64,000 nucleotides of DNA from Cypionkella psychrotolerans (GCF_001294535.1 NZ_LGIC01000077.1:18008-82007), one strand, 5' to 3'; shown: positions 52,499-61,739, numbered from the stretch's first letter. Made by a program: numbers and translations. Notes: a model not told the origin generated them from the sequence alone.

Positions 52499-53935
52499 AT
52501 GTATGATGCGCTGATTACGGGCGGGCTGGTTGTTACGGCCACCGAAAGCCGCCGGGTGGATGTTGCGGTGTCCGGTGGACGGATCGCGGCGATCGGCACG
52601 GGCCTTGGCGCGGCAAAGACCGTCATTGATGCAAAGGGCCGGCTAGTTATGCCCGGCGGCGTCGATACCCATTGCCATGTAGAACAGATTTCCGGCGCGG
52701 GGCTGATGAACGCCGACACCTTTGAAAGCGCTACCCGCTCCGCCCTGCATGGCGGCACAACAAGCATTGTTTCCTTTGCGGCCCAACACCCCGGCAAGCG
52801 GCTGCGGCAGGTGGTTGACGATTATCAGGCCCTCGCCGCAAAGGGCGCGCTGATCGACCATGCGTTTCACATGATCGTTGCCGATGTCTCTGGTGAAAAC
52901 CTGACCCGCGATCTGCCGGACCTGATCGCGGAGGGTCATCGCTCCATCAAGATCTTCACGACTTATGACAAGGTGCGCCTTGCCGATGACGCCATACTGG
53001 ATGTTCTGTGGACGGCGCGCTCTGGCGGGGCGCTGGTGTGCTTTCACGCCGAGAATGACGCGCTGATCCGCTGGATGACTCGCCGCCTTCTGGACAGCGG
53101 GCGGACAGAGGCACGCTTTCATCCGCTGTCGCACCCCCGCGCCGCCGAAGTCGAGGCGCTGTCGCGCATGTGCGTATTTGCAGAATTCACCGGCCAGCCA
53201 ATCATGCTGTTCCACATCTCCACGCGCGAGGGCGTCGAGATTGTCCGCGCAGCTCGTGCGCGTGGCGTCCCTGTCGTGGCCGAAACCTGCCCACATTACC
53301 TGTTCATGACGGGTGACACCCTGAATCTGCCGGGGCAGGCGGCGGCGGGCCTGATGTGTAGCCCACCGCAGCGCTGCTCGGATGACCAGGTGGCGCTGTG
53401 GGAAGGGTTGGCTGCGGGCAGCCTTCAGGTGGTGTCGTCCGACCATGCGCCCTACCGTCTGGATGCGTCGGGCAAGTTCGCGAACGGGCCAGATGCGCCG
53501 TTCAACCGCATCGCAAATGGTATGCCGGGGCTGGAACTGCGCTTACCACTGATGTTTGACGCGATGGTCAGCCAAGGTCGGCTGGGCGCGGAAAAGTTTG
53601 TGGAACTGACTGCAACCGCTCCCGCCGCGATTTTCGGGCTGACCGGCAAGGGCCGGATCGAAGTGGGCGCTGACGCAGATATCGCAATCTGGAACCCGGA
53701 GCTCAAAGTGACATTCGGCTTGGACGATCTGCACGACGCCACGGGATACAATCCCTTCGCGGGGCGAAGCGTGACTGGCTGGCCGGAAACCGTGCTGTCC
53801 CGCGGCGAGGTGGTGCTGGCCGATGGTCAGACTTACGGCGCCGCCGGTCGCGGCAAGCGCATCCCGATGGAGCGATCCGACGAGATGCGCCCAACTGAAT
53901 TTCCAGAAGCAGAACGAATGGATCATCAGGTCTAG
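52499..53935 (+). CDS. hydA: Dihydropyrimidinase / hydantoinase
   Basis: A 478-residue cyclic amidohydrolase that opens dihydropyrimidine or hydantoin rings. Binuclear-metal residues are DTHCHVE (HxH), the carboxylated Lys in SIKIFTTYDKV, LFHISTREG, ETCPHYLFM and VVSSDHAPYRL. The length is normal and no signal peptide is present. A GGAAGGG box precedes the ATG. It is transcribed away from the GntR gene. With the hydantoin racemase at 42.1 kb it could form a hydantoin pathway, but no carbamoylase gene is seen in the window. Confidence 0.92.
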   Translation: MYDALITGGLVVTATESRRVDVAVSGGRIAAIGTGLGAAKTVIDAKGRLVMPGGVDTHCHVEQISGAGLMNADTFESATRSALHGGTTSIVSFAAQHPGKRLRQVVDDYQALAAKGALIDHAFHMIVADVSGENLTRDLPDLIAEGHRSIKIFTTYDKVRLADDAILDVLWTARSGGALVCFHAENDALIRWMTRRLLDSGRTEARFHPLSHPRAAEVEALSRMCVFAEFTGQPIMLFHISTREGVEIVRAARARGVPVVAETCPHYLFMTGDTLNLPGQAAAGLMCSPPQRCSDDQVALWEGLAAGSLQVVSSDHAPYRLDASGKFANGPDAPFNRIANGMPGLELRLPLMFDAMVSQGRLGAEKFVELTATAPAAIFGLTGKGRIEVGADADIAIWNPELKVTFGLDDLHDATGYNPFAGRSVTGWPETVLSRGEVVLADGQTYGAAGRGKRIPMERSDEMRPTEFPEAERMDHQV

Positions 53936-54097
53936 GTCGGATCGACATTCAGGATTCCCAAGTCGGGATTTGAGTTGCTCATCTGGTTCCCTGTTTAGAC
54001 ATGGAGCCTTAAATTGCCGCGAAGCGCTATGAGTTGAGCGATGCTCAAAATACGGTGCGTTCGCGGGGCTGCCAAAGTTACTGACAACCAGTAGCTT
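53936..54097. other. Short interval, IS5-like debris
   Basis: No gene is seen. The stretch continues into a degraded IS5-family transposase fragment and may be its degenerate left part. Confidence 0.4.
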
Positions 54098-54375
54098 ATG
54101 ATCGACCCGACCATCCAGGGCGCCAACCAGCAGGCCGCGAACGGAAAAGGGGGGCTAAGGATCAGGCTATAGCGCGTTCCCAAGGGCGGGTTGACGATCA
54201 AGATCCACATGCTTGCCGATGTGATCGGGCGGGCTCTGAGCCTCCTGATGAAGGGCGGCCAAGTCGGCGAAATTACCGCAGCACGCACCCTGCCTGAGAT
54301 GCAGGAAGGCCGCTCGATTGTGGCGGATAAAGCGTATGAGAGCAATGCCTTACGGGCCATCAATGCGGATAGCCG
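54098..54375 (+). pseudogene. IS5-family transposase fragment
   Basis: The plus frame reads MIDPTIQGANQQAANGKGGL, stop, then GGLTIKIHMLADVIGRALSL, GGQVGEITAARTLPEMQEGR and IVADKAYESNAL. This is the central DDE part of an IS5-group transposase, with an in-frame stop and both ends missing. It overlaps the 3-prime end of the aminotransferase on the other strand. Confidence 0.7.
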
Positions 54376-55525
54376 ATCGCGTTCTTTGCCAATCTTTTAG
54401 TCCAAGAGCAACTTGATCTAACCCGTCATCAAGCCGCACGCCTGCCCCACCGCCAACGCCCAGCCGGATATGACCGGGCAGATCATAGGCGCTGCCGGGC
54501 AACAGGAAGGTGCGGTAGGGCGGGGCCAGAAGCATGCGCGCGAAGGCATCGCTGCCTAAGCCTTCGGGCAGACGAGCAAGGCCGATCAGCCCGGCTTTTG
54601 GTGGCAGCCAAGACAGCAAATCTTGCGTGGCGATCCAAGCGTTCATCTGCGCCAGATTGGCCGCACCTTCGAGCCGCGCGCGGCTGAGGGCGGTTGCATA
54701 GCGCGCGGGCCGCAGGGCGATTTCGGCGATCAGCTCGCCCATGATATTCATGATCTCGCTGGAGTTTTCGCGCAAAATCAACGCATCGCGCATGTGTTCA
54801 GCATCGGGGCAGATCATCCATCCGGTGCGCAAACCTTGCAGGCCCAATGCTTTGCTGACCGATCCGGTGGTGATGCCGCGCGCATAAAGCCCGGCGACGG
54901 ATGGTGCCCGAGGGCCTGCCCATTCTAATCCGGCATAGACCTCATCCACCAACAACCACGCACCGACGCGGTCGGCGATGGCGACCACTTCGGCCAAATC
55001 GGCGGCCGTCATCAGATCGCCGGTGGGGTTGTTCGGGTTGGTCAGAAAGATTATCCGGGTGCCGGGGGTGATGTCTGCCGCAAGCCGGTCCAGCGGCAAG
55101 CGCCAGCCATCGGATTCACTGCGCGCGACTTTGACGATCTCGGCACCTTTGGCTTTGGCCAGCACCTCGGCTTGTGGCCAACCCGGGGTTTCCATCACGA
55201 TGCGCTCGCCTGGTTGCAAAAGCTGCATGATCGACAGGAAATTGGCTTCGGCCGCACCAGCGGTGATCAGCACATCGGCGGGGGTGCAGATGCCGGTCAG
55301 CCCCGCTTGGGCCAGCACATGCTCACGCAATTCGGGCAGACCGCGAAAGTCGCGGCTGTTCCAGTCGAGCGATTGCTCAGGGTTCAGATCGGGCAGATAA
55401 TCGCCCAGTTTCGGCGAGGCAGACAGCGAGAACCCGACGATGGCGTCTGGGGCTGCGTCGGTTGTCTCAAGCAAATATTCAAACAAGGTGTGTATCTTGA
55501 CTTTCAACCATCTACTCCGCTTCAT
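54350..55525 (-). CDS. Class I/II PLP-dependent aminotransferase
   Basis: A 391-residue fold type I aminotransferase. Key elements are ITAGAAEANFLSIMQLLQPG, the NPNNPTGDLM motif, the cofactor Asp in LLVDEVYAGLEW, the PLP Lys in TGSVSKALGLQGLRTGW, and an Arg in the C-terminal LGVGGG region near HIRLGVGG. An ATG at 55525 or a TTG at 55507 (with GGAG upstream) can start it. Its last dozen codons run into the IS5 fragment, so the native C-terminus may have been replaced. Activity is still plausible. Confidence 0.87.
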   Translation of the reverse strand: MKRSRWLKVKIHTLFEYLLETTDAAPDAIVGFSLSASPKLGDYLPDLNPEQSLDWNSRDFRGLPELREHVLAQAGLTGICTPADVLITAGAAEANFLSIMQLLQPGERIVMETPGWPQAEVLAKAKGAEIVKVARSESDGWRLPLDRLAADITPGTRIIFLTNPNNPTGDLMTAADLAEVVAIADRVGAWLLVDEVYAGLEWAGPRAPSVAGLYARGITTGSVSKALGLQGLRTGWMICPDAEHMRDALILRENSSEIMNIMGELIAEIALRPARYATALSRARLEGAANLAQMNAWIATQDLLSWLPPKAGLIGLARLPEGLGSDAFARMLLAPPYRTFLLPGSAYDLPGHIRLGVGGGAGVRLDDGLDQVALGLKDWQRTRSAIRIDGP

Positions 55526-55544
55526 CCCGGCTGGGGGTGGCGGG

Positions 55545-56303
55545 ATGATGGATCAGATTTTGCTTAAGGGGAAACCCATTCGGCTGGCGGTGCTGGATTA
55601 TGGGCTGTTCAGGGTGCATTCCGGCCCGCGCGACGTGGGCATTTGCGGCTTTGCCGTTCAGACCGATGCCGACGAATTGGTGCTGATCGATACCGGGTTT
55701 CCGGCGAAATATGTGGCAGATGCCGAGGCTGCGACGGCCGAGGATAGCCTCGGCAGCTTTGGCCGGGTGCTGCGCATCACGCCAGAAAACACGTCCGAGG
55801 CGCAACTGGCCAAGCTGGGGCTGACCACGGCCGATGTCACGCTGATGATCCAAAGTCACACCCATATTGATCATGTCGGCGATATGGATGGCTTTCCCGG
55901 CGTGCCTATCCTGATCGCCAAGGCCGAGCGGGATTTGCCGCGTCCGCTGTATTGGTCGGGCAAGCAGGCGATGGAATGGCCTGCGCGCGACTATCCTCTG
56001 GTCACTGAGGATTTCAGTTTGGCGACAGGGTTTGAGGTGTTGCTGTGCCCCGGTCATGCGCCGGGGCAGTTGGCATTTATGGTCAACTTGCCCGACACAG
56101 GATGGGTGCTGCTAACTTCGGATGCGATCAGCCGCGCAGCAGAGATCGACGAAGGCTTTGCGGGGTCTTGGGATGTGCCTCTGGCCGTGCATCACGGCGC
56201 GCGGATCATGCAGCTTGCCCGAGAACGCGATGCGTTTGTGATCTATGGCCACAGCCCGCAGCAATGGCCCAGCCTGCGCAAATCTCCCAATTGGTTCACC
56301 TGA
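55545..56303 (+). CDS. Metallo-beta-lactamase-fold hydrolase, AHL-lactonase-like
   Basis: A 252-residue protein with the HTHIDH motif (in QSHTHIDHVGDMDGFPG), a third His in LCPGHAPGQLAF, the bridging Asp in LLTSDAISR and the last His in VIYGHSPQQW. The overall layout resembles N-acyl homoserine lactonases, but other lactones or esters are possible. It begins 20 bases from the divergent aminotransferase gene, so promoters must overlap coding sequence. It ends with an 8-base overlap on the convergent SDR gene. Confidence 0.87.
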   Translation: MMDQILLKGKPIRLAVLDYGLFRVHSGPRDVGICGFAVQTDADELVLIDTGFPAKYVADAEAATAEDSLGSFGRVLRITPENTSEAQLAKLGLTTADVTLMIQSHTHIDHVGDMDGFPGVPILIAKAERDLPRPLYWSGKQAMEWPARDYPLVTEDFSLATGFEVLLCPGHAPGQLAFMVNLPDTGWVLLTSDAISRAAEIDEGFAGSWDVPLAVHHGARIMQLARERDAFVIYGHSPQQWPSLRKSPNWFT

Positions 56304-57018
56304 CGTCGCGGCCCTGATTGAGAATGATCACATTGCCGCTGCAAATATCCCCGGCGGTCGAGATAAGAAAGCCTGCCCAAGCTGCTACCTCGGACGGTTG
56401 CATCGCGTGGCCGTGCGGCATCGCCGCGATAGCACGGGCCAGCACATCCTCGGTCAGCACGTTGAACAGCGGCGTTTCGGTCATCGCAGGCGCAAGCGAA
56501 TTCACCGCGATTTTATCGCGGGCATAACGCCGCGCCAGATCTTTGGTCAGTGTATCAAGCGCTGCCTTCGAGGCACGGTAATGCGGCGGGTCAAACACGT
56601 CAAAATTATACGCACCATTCGAGCTGATATTGACGATTTTGCGCACCCCGGGCCGCCCGTGCATCAGCTTGATTGCAGCCTGACAGCAGTGAAACGCGCC
56701 CGAAAAGTTGATCGACATTTGCCGGTCCAACTCTTGCGCGGGTATCTCGGGGAAATCGGACATAAAGCAGGTCCCCGCGTTGTTCACCAGCGCATCAATG
56801 CCACCATGATCCTGTGCAATCCGCGCGAAAGTCGCGGTGATGGCCGCAGCATCGGTCAGATCGGTGACATGGCCGCTGAACCCAGCCTGCGCCATGCCGT
56901 CGAGGCCTGCTGCATCGATATCCAAGCCCACCACCTGCATGCCATCCTCAAGCAACTTGGCGGTGATCGCTCGGCCAAGACCGCCCGCTGCACCCGTCAC
57001 TACGGAAATTTTTGTCAT
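56296..57018 (-). CDS. SDR family oxidoreductase (classical)
   Basis: A 240-residue short-chain dehydrogenase with TGAAGGLGRAI for the cofactor, LDIDAAGL with the NAD-selecting Asp, NNAGTCFMSD, the catalytic Ser in NISSNGAYNF and YRASK. All catalytic residues are present, unlike the SDR at 40.4 kb. The preferred cofactor is probably NAD(H). The substrate is unknown. Confidence 0.9.
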   Translation of the reverse strand: MTKISVVTGAAGGLGRAITAKLLEDGMQVVGLDIDAAGLDGMAQAGFSGHVTDLTDAAAITATFARIAQDHGGIDALVNNAGTCFMSDFPEIPAQELDRQMSINFSGAFHCCQAAIKLMHGRPGVRKIVNISSNGAYNFDVFDPPHYRASKAALDTLTKDLARRYARDKIAVNSLAPAMTETPLFNVLTEDVLARAIAAMPHGHAMQPSEVAAWAGFLISTAGDICSGNVIILNQGRDVR

Positions 57019-57135
57019 GTTTTACCTTACTGCTTCAGAGTCCTTACCGTTAGAATGGATTTCAGCACGATCACACCAGTTTCCGCAAGATGCTCCTGAC
57101 TATAGGAAAACCCGACGGTGTTAGCCCGCATTTGA

Positions 57136-57733
57136 TTATTGTGCTGTCTTTGTATCGTGTCGCACCAATCCCCGCGATTTAACCAAGGCATAGACCGCCG
57201 GAATCACGACCAACGTCAGGATAGTGGATGACACCATGCCCCCGATCATTGGCACAGCGATGCGGCTAATCACTTCGCAACTTCGGACCCGGTGCCAGTG
57301 GCCCAAAGGATAGGCATCTGGCCCAGCATGACAGCCGCGACGGTCATTATCTTGGGTCGAACACGCTCGACTGCCCCCACCGTGATGGCCGCGTTCAGGT
57401 CGGCGCGGGTGAAGGCCCGACCAGCTTGGGCGACGCCGGCAAGGGCAATGGACCCGACCGCCACAGCCACCGACAGGTTGAACCCCATTCCCCACATCAG
57501 CCAGACCCTGCCGACCAATGCATACGGCAAGGACAGCATGACGATCAGCGTTTCCGTCAGGCGGTGGAAGTTGAGGAACAATAAGAGAAAGATCCCCGCT
57601 AGCGTCAGCGGCACCACGATGGCGAGCCGGGCCTTTGCCCGTTCGAACTGCCCGCTCCAGCCGAGCGAATAGCCGAGGGATAGCGCCACCGCCGCCTGTG
57701 CATCGACCACATAGATCCCACTTTTGATTCCTG
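57136..57733 (-). pseudogene. CusA-like (HME-RND) efflux pump C-terminal remnant
   Basis: The minus strand encodes IKSGIYVVDAQAAVALSLGY, VVPLTLAGIFLLLFLNFHRL, TETLIVMLSLPYALVGRVWL and NLSVAVAVGSIALAGVAQ, all typical of CusA/CzcA metal pumps. Two breaks follow: a deletion after LAGVAQ and a frameshift near 57270. The C-terminus is ISRIAVPMIGGMVSSTILTL with VVIPAVYALVK. The N-terminal 60 percent is missing where the neighbouring transposase gene begins (about 57730). Confidence 0.82.
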
Positions 57734-59058
57734 CAATGGAAAGAAATGGCCATCTCGCGCTGGAAGAGACGGTGAGAACCCGGCTGCTGGGGATCAGTGC
57801 TGCCAGCATCGATCGCGTTCTGGCTCCGGTGCGCATGGCCAGTTTGGGCGGCCGACCCCGTCGCAATGGCCATTCGTCAGCGGTACGGCGGAGCGTGCCA
57901 ATACGCACTTACGCCGATTGTAACGATCCGGCGCCCGGTTTCATGGAGGCGGACCTCGTGGCTCATAGTGGTCCCTCGGCAAGCGGCAGCTTCGTTCAGA
58001 CGCTGACACTGACCGATGTGGCCACTGGATGGACGGAATGCGCGCCGCTGCTCTTTCGGGAACAGCGATTGCTGGGCGAAGTGATGACTGCGATGCGTTC
58101 GTTGCTGCCTTTCCCGTTGCAGGGCTTCGACACCGACAATGACAGCATCTTCATGAACGAAACGATCAAGGCTTGGTGCGGGGCGGCACAGGTCACCTTC
58201 ACCCGCTCACGACCCTATCGCAAGAACGATCAGGCCCATGTCGAGCAGAAGAACGGCGCCGTGGTGCGCCGGATGGTTGGCTATCGAAGGTACGCAGGCA
58301 TTGCCGCAGCCACCGAATTGGCGCGGCTCTATCGTAGTGTGCGGCTCTTCGTGAACTTCTTCCAACCCTCATTCAAGTTGATGGAAAGGACGCGGGACGG
58401 GGCCCGGGTGTCCAAGCGCTATCACGCCCCTTTGACGCCGTTCCAGCGTTTGCAGGCCCACCCCGACGTTTCCGATGCAATAAAGCAAGAACTCACGGCG
58501 CAGTTCGAGGTGCTCGACCCAGTCGCCCTGCTCCACGACATCCGGCAGGCGCAGGCGCGGCTGGTGGTGCTGGCCGATGCAAAGCCGACCGACGATACCG
58601 ACGTCGCTGACGGGGCGGACGTGGAGCAGTTTCTCGAGGGGTTGCGGCATGCGTGGAAAGAGGGCGAGGTCAGGCCGACATCCCGACGAAAACCGTCCGC
58701 GCCGAGAGGCCGCAGGCGCCCTGACCCGCTGGCAAAGGTGCCGGACGACTTGCGTGCATTATTCGATGCGGACATGGCGCAGACGGGGCGCGAGCTGCTC
58801 TCGAAGCTTCAATTTGCTCACCCGGAAACCTATCCCGACGGATTGCTTCGCACGGTCCAACACCGTCTGAAGATCTGGCGGGCAGCGATTGCAAGGGAAC
58901 TGGTGTTTGGTGTCCGCCAGGTCGCGTCCGACCTAATGACCCCCGGCGCGATGCGCGATGTGGAAGCTTCGCGCGTCGGGGGTCATCAGAATCCGACCGC
59001 GGACCTGACATCGCCTAGCGATATCCTCCGGGAACATTTGGCTGAGGCAACTGCATGA
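57724..59058 (+). CDS. Integrase-core (rve) DDE transposase, 5-prime truncated
   Basis: 444 residues of a Mu/retroviral-integrase-type transposase. Catalytic Asp and Glu candidates are FMEADLVAHSGPSASGSF, QGFDTDNDSIFMNE and PYRKNDQAHVEQKNGAVVRR. An HTH-like N-terminal part is shortened, because coding similarity begins abruptly at the junction with the RND remnant near 57730; the TTG at 57724 is only a nominal start. An ATGA at 59055 begins another short frame, perhaps the start of a lost accessory gene. Confidence 0.75.
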   Translation: MIPAMERNGHLALEETVRTRLLGISAASIDRVLAPVRMASLGGRPRRNGHSSAVRRSVPIRTYADCNDPAPGFMEADLVAHSGPSASGSFVQTLTLTDVATGWTECAPLLFREQRLLGEVMTAMRSLLPFPLQGFDTDNDSIFMNETIKAWCGAAQVTFTRSRPYRKNDQAHVEQKNGAVVRRMVGYRRYAGIAAATELARLYRSVRLFVNFFQPSFKLMERTRDGARVSKRYHAPLTPFQRLQAHPDVSDAIKQELTAQFEVLDPVALLHDIRQAQARLVVLADAKPTDDTDVADGADVEQFLEGLRHAWKEGEVRPTSRRKPSAPRGRRRPDPLAKVPDDLRALFDADMAQTGRELLSKLQFAHPETYPDGLLRTVQHRLKIWRAAIARELVFGVRQVASDLMTPGAMRDVEASRVGGHQNPTADLTSPSDILREHLAEATA

Positions 59059-59204
59059 TCGCTCGGGAACATCGGTACGTGCGGCAATACGAGTTCTCAT
59101 CCAGTTTGTCGCGCTACAGGCCCGGTGCGGCCAGGGTCACAATCCCGGCCAAGGCCATGCGGGGCGATGATCGACCATTGTGTGTCGGTCAGTGTAGTGC
59201 GGAT

Positions 59205-59232
59205 CAAGGTTGCCTCCCATTTGGCAACCTTG
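59205..59232. repeat. Perfect 10-bp hairpin near the transposase end
   Basis: CAAGGTTGCC (59205-59214) and GGCAACCTTG (59223-59232) enclose an 8-base loop. No T-run follows. It may belong to an IS end or be a terminator of the truncated transposase unit. The rest of 59059-59276 shows no gene. Confidence 0.5.
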
Positions 59233-59276
59233 AATCAGTCCGCGGCCGATTTGTGAATCCTTAAACGTCAACAGAC

Positions 59277-59282
59277 CCTAGG
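59277..59282. repeat. Target-site duplication left of IS481 copy 2
   Basis: CCTAGG, repeated exactly at 60366-60371. It fits the NCTAGN target and 6-bp duplication known for IS481. Confidence 0.8.
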
Positions 59283-60365
59283 TGTTCCATCCCGGAACAT
59301 TGCATTGATTCGCGTCGCCTGCCATTGTTCATTGCAAGGTCCGTGCTTCGCGATTTGATCGCCGGGTTGCGCGCTGATGCCGAGGGGGTGCAGACGGCAT
59401 GATGATCTCACTGCACAAGAACGCGACCACGACGCCGGGCATCCGTCAGCGGCTGTCTGGGAGCGATGAACCAGCATCGGTCCTGGCGCTGCGCTATGGG
59501 GTGAGCGAGGAGACTGCGCGCAAGTGGAAGCGGCGTGACAGCGTTCAGGACCTGTCCGCCACCCCGCACACTCTTCAAACAACGCTGTCGGTCGCCCAAG
59601 AGGCCGTGGTTGTCGAACTGCGCCGTCTTCTTCTGTTGCCGCTCGACGATCTTCTGGCGGTGACGCGGGAGTTCCTGAACCCGGAGGTCTCGCGGTCAGG
59701 CTTGGATCGGTGCTTGCGGCGGCACAGCGTGAGCAATCTCAAGGCCTTGCTGCCCAAAAGCCCTGCCGAGCCGCGCAAGACCTTCAAGGCTTATGAACCC
59801 GGCTTCCTGCATGTCGATGTGAAATACCTGCCGCAGATGGCGGACGAGACCACGCGGCGCTATCTGTTCGTAGCCATCGACAGGGCGACACGATGGGTGT
59901 TCGTGCGCATAATGCCCGCCAAGACCGCAGCGAATGCCCGGAGGTTTCTGCGCGATCTGAACCGGGCCTGCCCGATCAGGATTACCAAGCTACTGACCGA
60001 CAATGGAAAAGAGTTCACCGATCGGCTCTTCGCTTCAAGAGCGCGCGCCGCCTCGGGGGACCATGAGTTCGACCAGCTCTGCGTCGAGCTTGGCATCGAA
60101 CATCGCCTGACCCCGCCGAAATCGCCTCAGACCAACGGCATGGTCGAACGCTTCAACGGGCGCATCGCGGACGTGCTCAAAACCAACCGCTTCGACAGCG
60201 CGCTCGACCTGGAGCAGACCCTCATGCGATACGTGACACTCTACAACACCCAATTGCCGCAGTCAGTCCTTGGGAGCCGAACGCCGATGCAGGCCATGAA
60301 GGACTGGCACAAGTCCCACCCCCATCTCTTCGTCAAATCACCCCGTAACCTGCCGGGACGCGACA
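59283..60365 (+). mobile_element. IS481-family element, copy 2 (intact)
   Basis: 1083 bp from TGTTCCATCCCGG to CCGGGACGCGACA (imperfect terminal repeats, 10 of 13), flanked by CCTAGG on both sides. It carries one intact transposase gene and has inserted into an IS66-type orfA on the other strand. It is in the same orientation as the defective copy at 13926-15004. Confidence 0.9.
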
Positions 60366-60370
60366 CCTAG
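59399..60370 (+). CDS. IS481-family transposase, intact
   Basis: A 323-residue DDE transposase. The N-terminal HTH is VLALRYGVSEETARKWKRRD. The catalytic triad lies in HVDVKYLPQM, LLTDNGKEF and PQTNGMVERFNGR. The last codons are GAC ACC TAG: the stop codon is at 60368-60370, outside the element's ACA end at 60365, and is formed by the CCTAGG target repeat. The protein length therefore depends on the insertion site. Confidence 0.9.
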   Translation: MMISLHKNATTTPGIRQRLSGSDEPASVLALRYGVSEETARKWKRRDSVQDLSATPHTLQTTLSVAQEAVVVELRRLLLLPLDDLLAVTREFLNPEVSRSGLDRCLRRHSVSNLKALLPKSPAEPRKTFKAYEPGFLHVDVKYLPQMADETTRRYLFVAIDRATRWVFVRIMPAKTAANARRFLRDLNRACPIRITKLLTDNGKEFTDRLFASRARAASGDHEFDQLCVELGIEHRLTPPKSPQTNGMVERFNGRIADVLKTNRFDSALDLEQTLMRYVTLYNTQLPQSVLGSRTPMQAMKDWHKSHPHLFVKSPRNLPGRDT

Positions 60371-60371
60371 G
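60366..60371. repeat. Target-site duplication right of IS481 copy 2
   Basis: CCTAGG, the partner of 59277-59282. Its TAG serves as the transposase stop codon. On the minus strand the same palindrome also ends the interrupted IS66 reading frame. Confidence 0.8.
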
Positions 60372-60769
60372 CAAAGATCGAAAGAATGAAGGCCCACATC
60401 CACCAAAAGGACGGCTCCGAGATCGACGCCGAGGACATTTGCGCCGACAAGGTGATCTCGACACGGTCGTTGATGCTGGCGGCTGGGCTCTCTGGAGGTT
60501 GCCGAGTTCGCCGCATCAGACGCGACTTGCACGGCCATGAACTGCGGCCGACCCTCGGAGACAAGGTAACCAGACCGGACCTCCCGACGCCACCTGGTCA
60601 GCAATGCTCGCGAAATCTCGTAGCGCCGAGCCGTCGCAGCGCACTGCCGGTAGCCCCGGAGGCTCTCCTCGACGATCCGGACCTTCTCGGCATCCGTCCA
60701 TTCCCGCCGCCGACCTTTGTCGACAAAGGAGAGAACCTCAATCTGTGATCTGAACTTGGGGTCATCCAT
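60372..60769 (-). pseudogene. IS66-family accessory protein (TnpA/orfA) remnant
   Basis: The N-terminus MDDPKFRSQIEVLSFVDKGR with RRREWTDAEKVRIVEESLRG and YEISRALLTRWRREV is the IS66 TnpA HTH. Near 60530 the frame must change to continue with ASINDRVEITLSAQMSSASI. The remainder is cut by IS481 copy 2. Inactive. Confidence 0.7.
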
Positions 60770-61164
60770 AAGGTCAGCGTCTTAGCCAACCTCAGCCCAA
60801 ACCGTCAGACGGCCCTCACCGGATGAATACCGCGTAACGATCGGAAAGATCGCAGAAACCCATCTGCGGCCTGACAATCTGCCTCCGTCCAATGCTGGAC
60901 CAATATCTACACCGGCGTCAGATCAGGTGCAATTTTTCGAGGTGCTCTGGCCATAATAGGGATGCCAACAATAGTGAACTTCCCGCTCTTCGCCGACATG
61001 AGCAGCCTCTCAAAGTGCAAAATCGATGCTGTAACGGGCGCAACCACTCCACGCAGCGCCGCAAGAAGTGCCTCGAAGACGATCACATCGCTTCGGAAAA
61101 CCGGGCTACAAGCCCAATTCGGACCTGCCGATTTCTCGTTTTTCGTCTCGGTTAAAATTCGGGC
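60770..61164. other. Interval without recognisable gene
   Basis: No product is recognised on either strand between the IS66 remnant and the Lrp gene. The open frames have no ribosome-binding site and no family resemblance. It is probably debris from the IS insertions. Confidence 0.5.
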
Positions 61165-61629
61165 CTAAATGGGCAAGTCGCGGTTGTTCACGATCGCCTC
61201 CATCGTGATGTGGGAGGTGATCGCCTCCAACTCGACTTTCTCGATCAGCTTTTGATAGACGCGATCGAAGTCGTTCATATCCTCCGCCACAACTTTGAGC
61301 ATGTAATCGTATTCCCCTGCAATCCGGTAGAAGTCTATGACATTGGCAATGGCCGACACCTCCCTGCGGAAGGTCTGCAGCCAGTCGCGCGAATGGTGCT
61401 TGGTGCGTATCATCACAAACACCGTCAGGCCAAGCCCGACTGCCTGCGCATTAAGTCGGATCGTATGCCCCTTGATCAGGCCTGACTCACGCAGCACCCG
61501 CAGCCGTCGCCAGCAGGCATTCTGCGACATGCCTACCTGTTCGGCCAGCTCCCGTTGCGATAAAGATCCGTCGCGTTGCAGGGCCCGCAGGATAAGCCGG
61601 TCAATTTGATCTGGATTATGGTTAATCAT
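61165..61629 (-). CDS. Lrp/AsnC family transcriptional regulator
   Basis: A 154-residue amino-acid-responsive regulator. The HTH reads LSQRELAEQVGMSQNACWRR, and the C-terminal RAM domain contains IAGEYDYMLKVVAEDMNDFD. It is divergent from the class V aminotransferase gene across a 110-bp A/T-rich region. Typical Lrp/AsnC proteins control such a neighbour in response to its amino-acid substrate. Confidence 0.93.
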   Translation of the reverse strand: MINHNPDQIDRLILRALQRDGSLSQRELAEQVGMSQNACWRRLRVLRESGLIKGHTIRLNAQAVGLGLTVFVMIRTKHHSRDWLQTFRREVSAIANVIDFYRIAGEYDYMLKVVAEDMNDFDRVYQKLIEKVELEAITSHITMEAIVNNRDLPI

Positions 61630-61739
61630 CGTTTAATTGACCCGAAATCTGTTTTCAGAAGGAGTAAAAAGGTACGATTTCTTCCGTATAAAGAGATATA
61701 TGATCTTCTTACCCGATAAATTGCAAGAAAGATCCTTCG

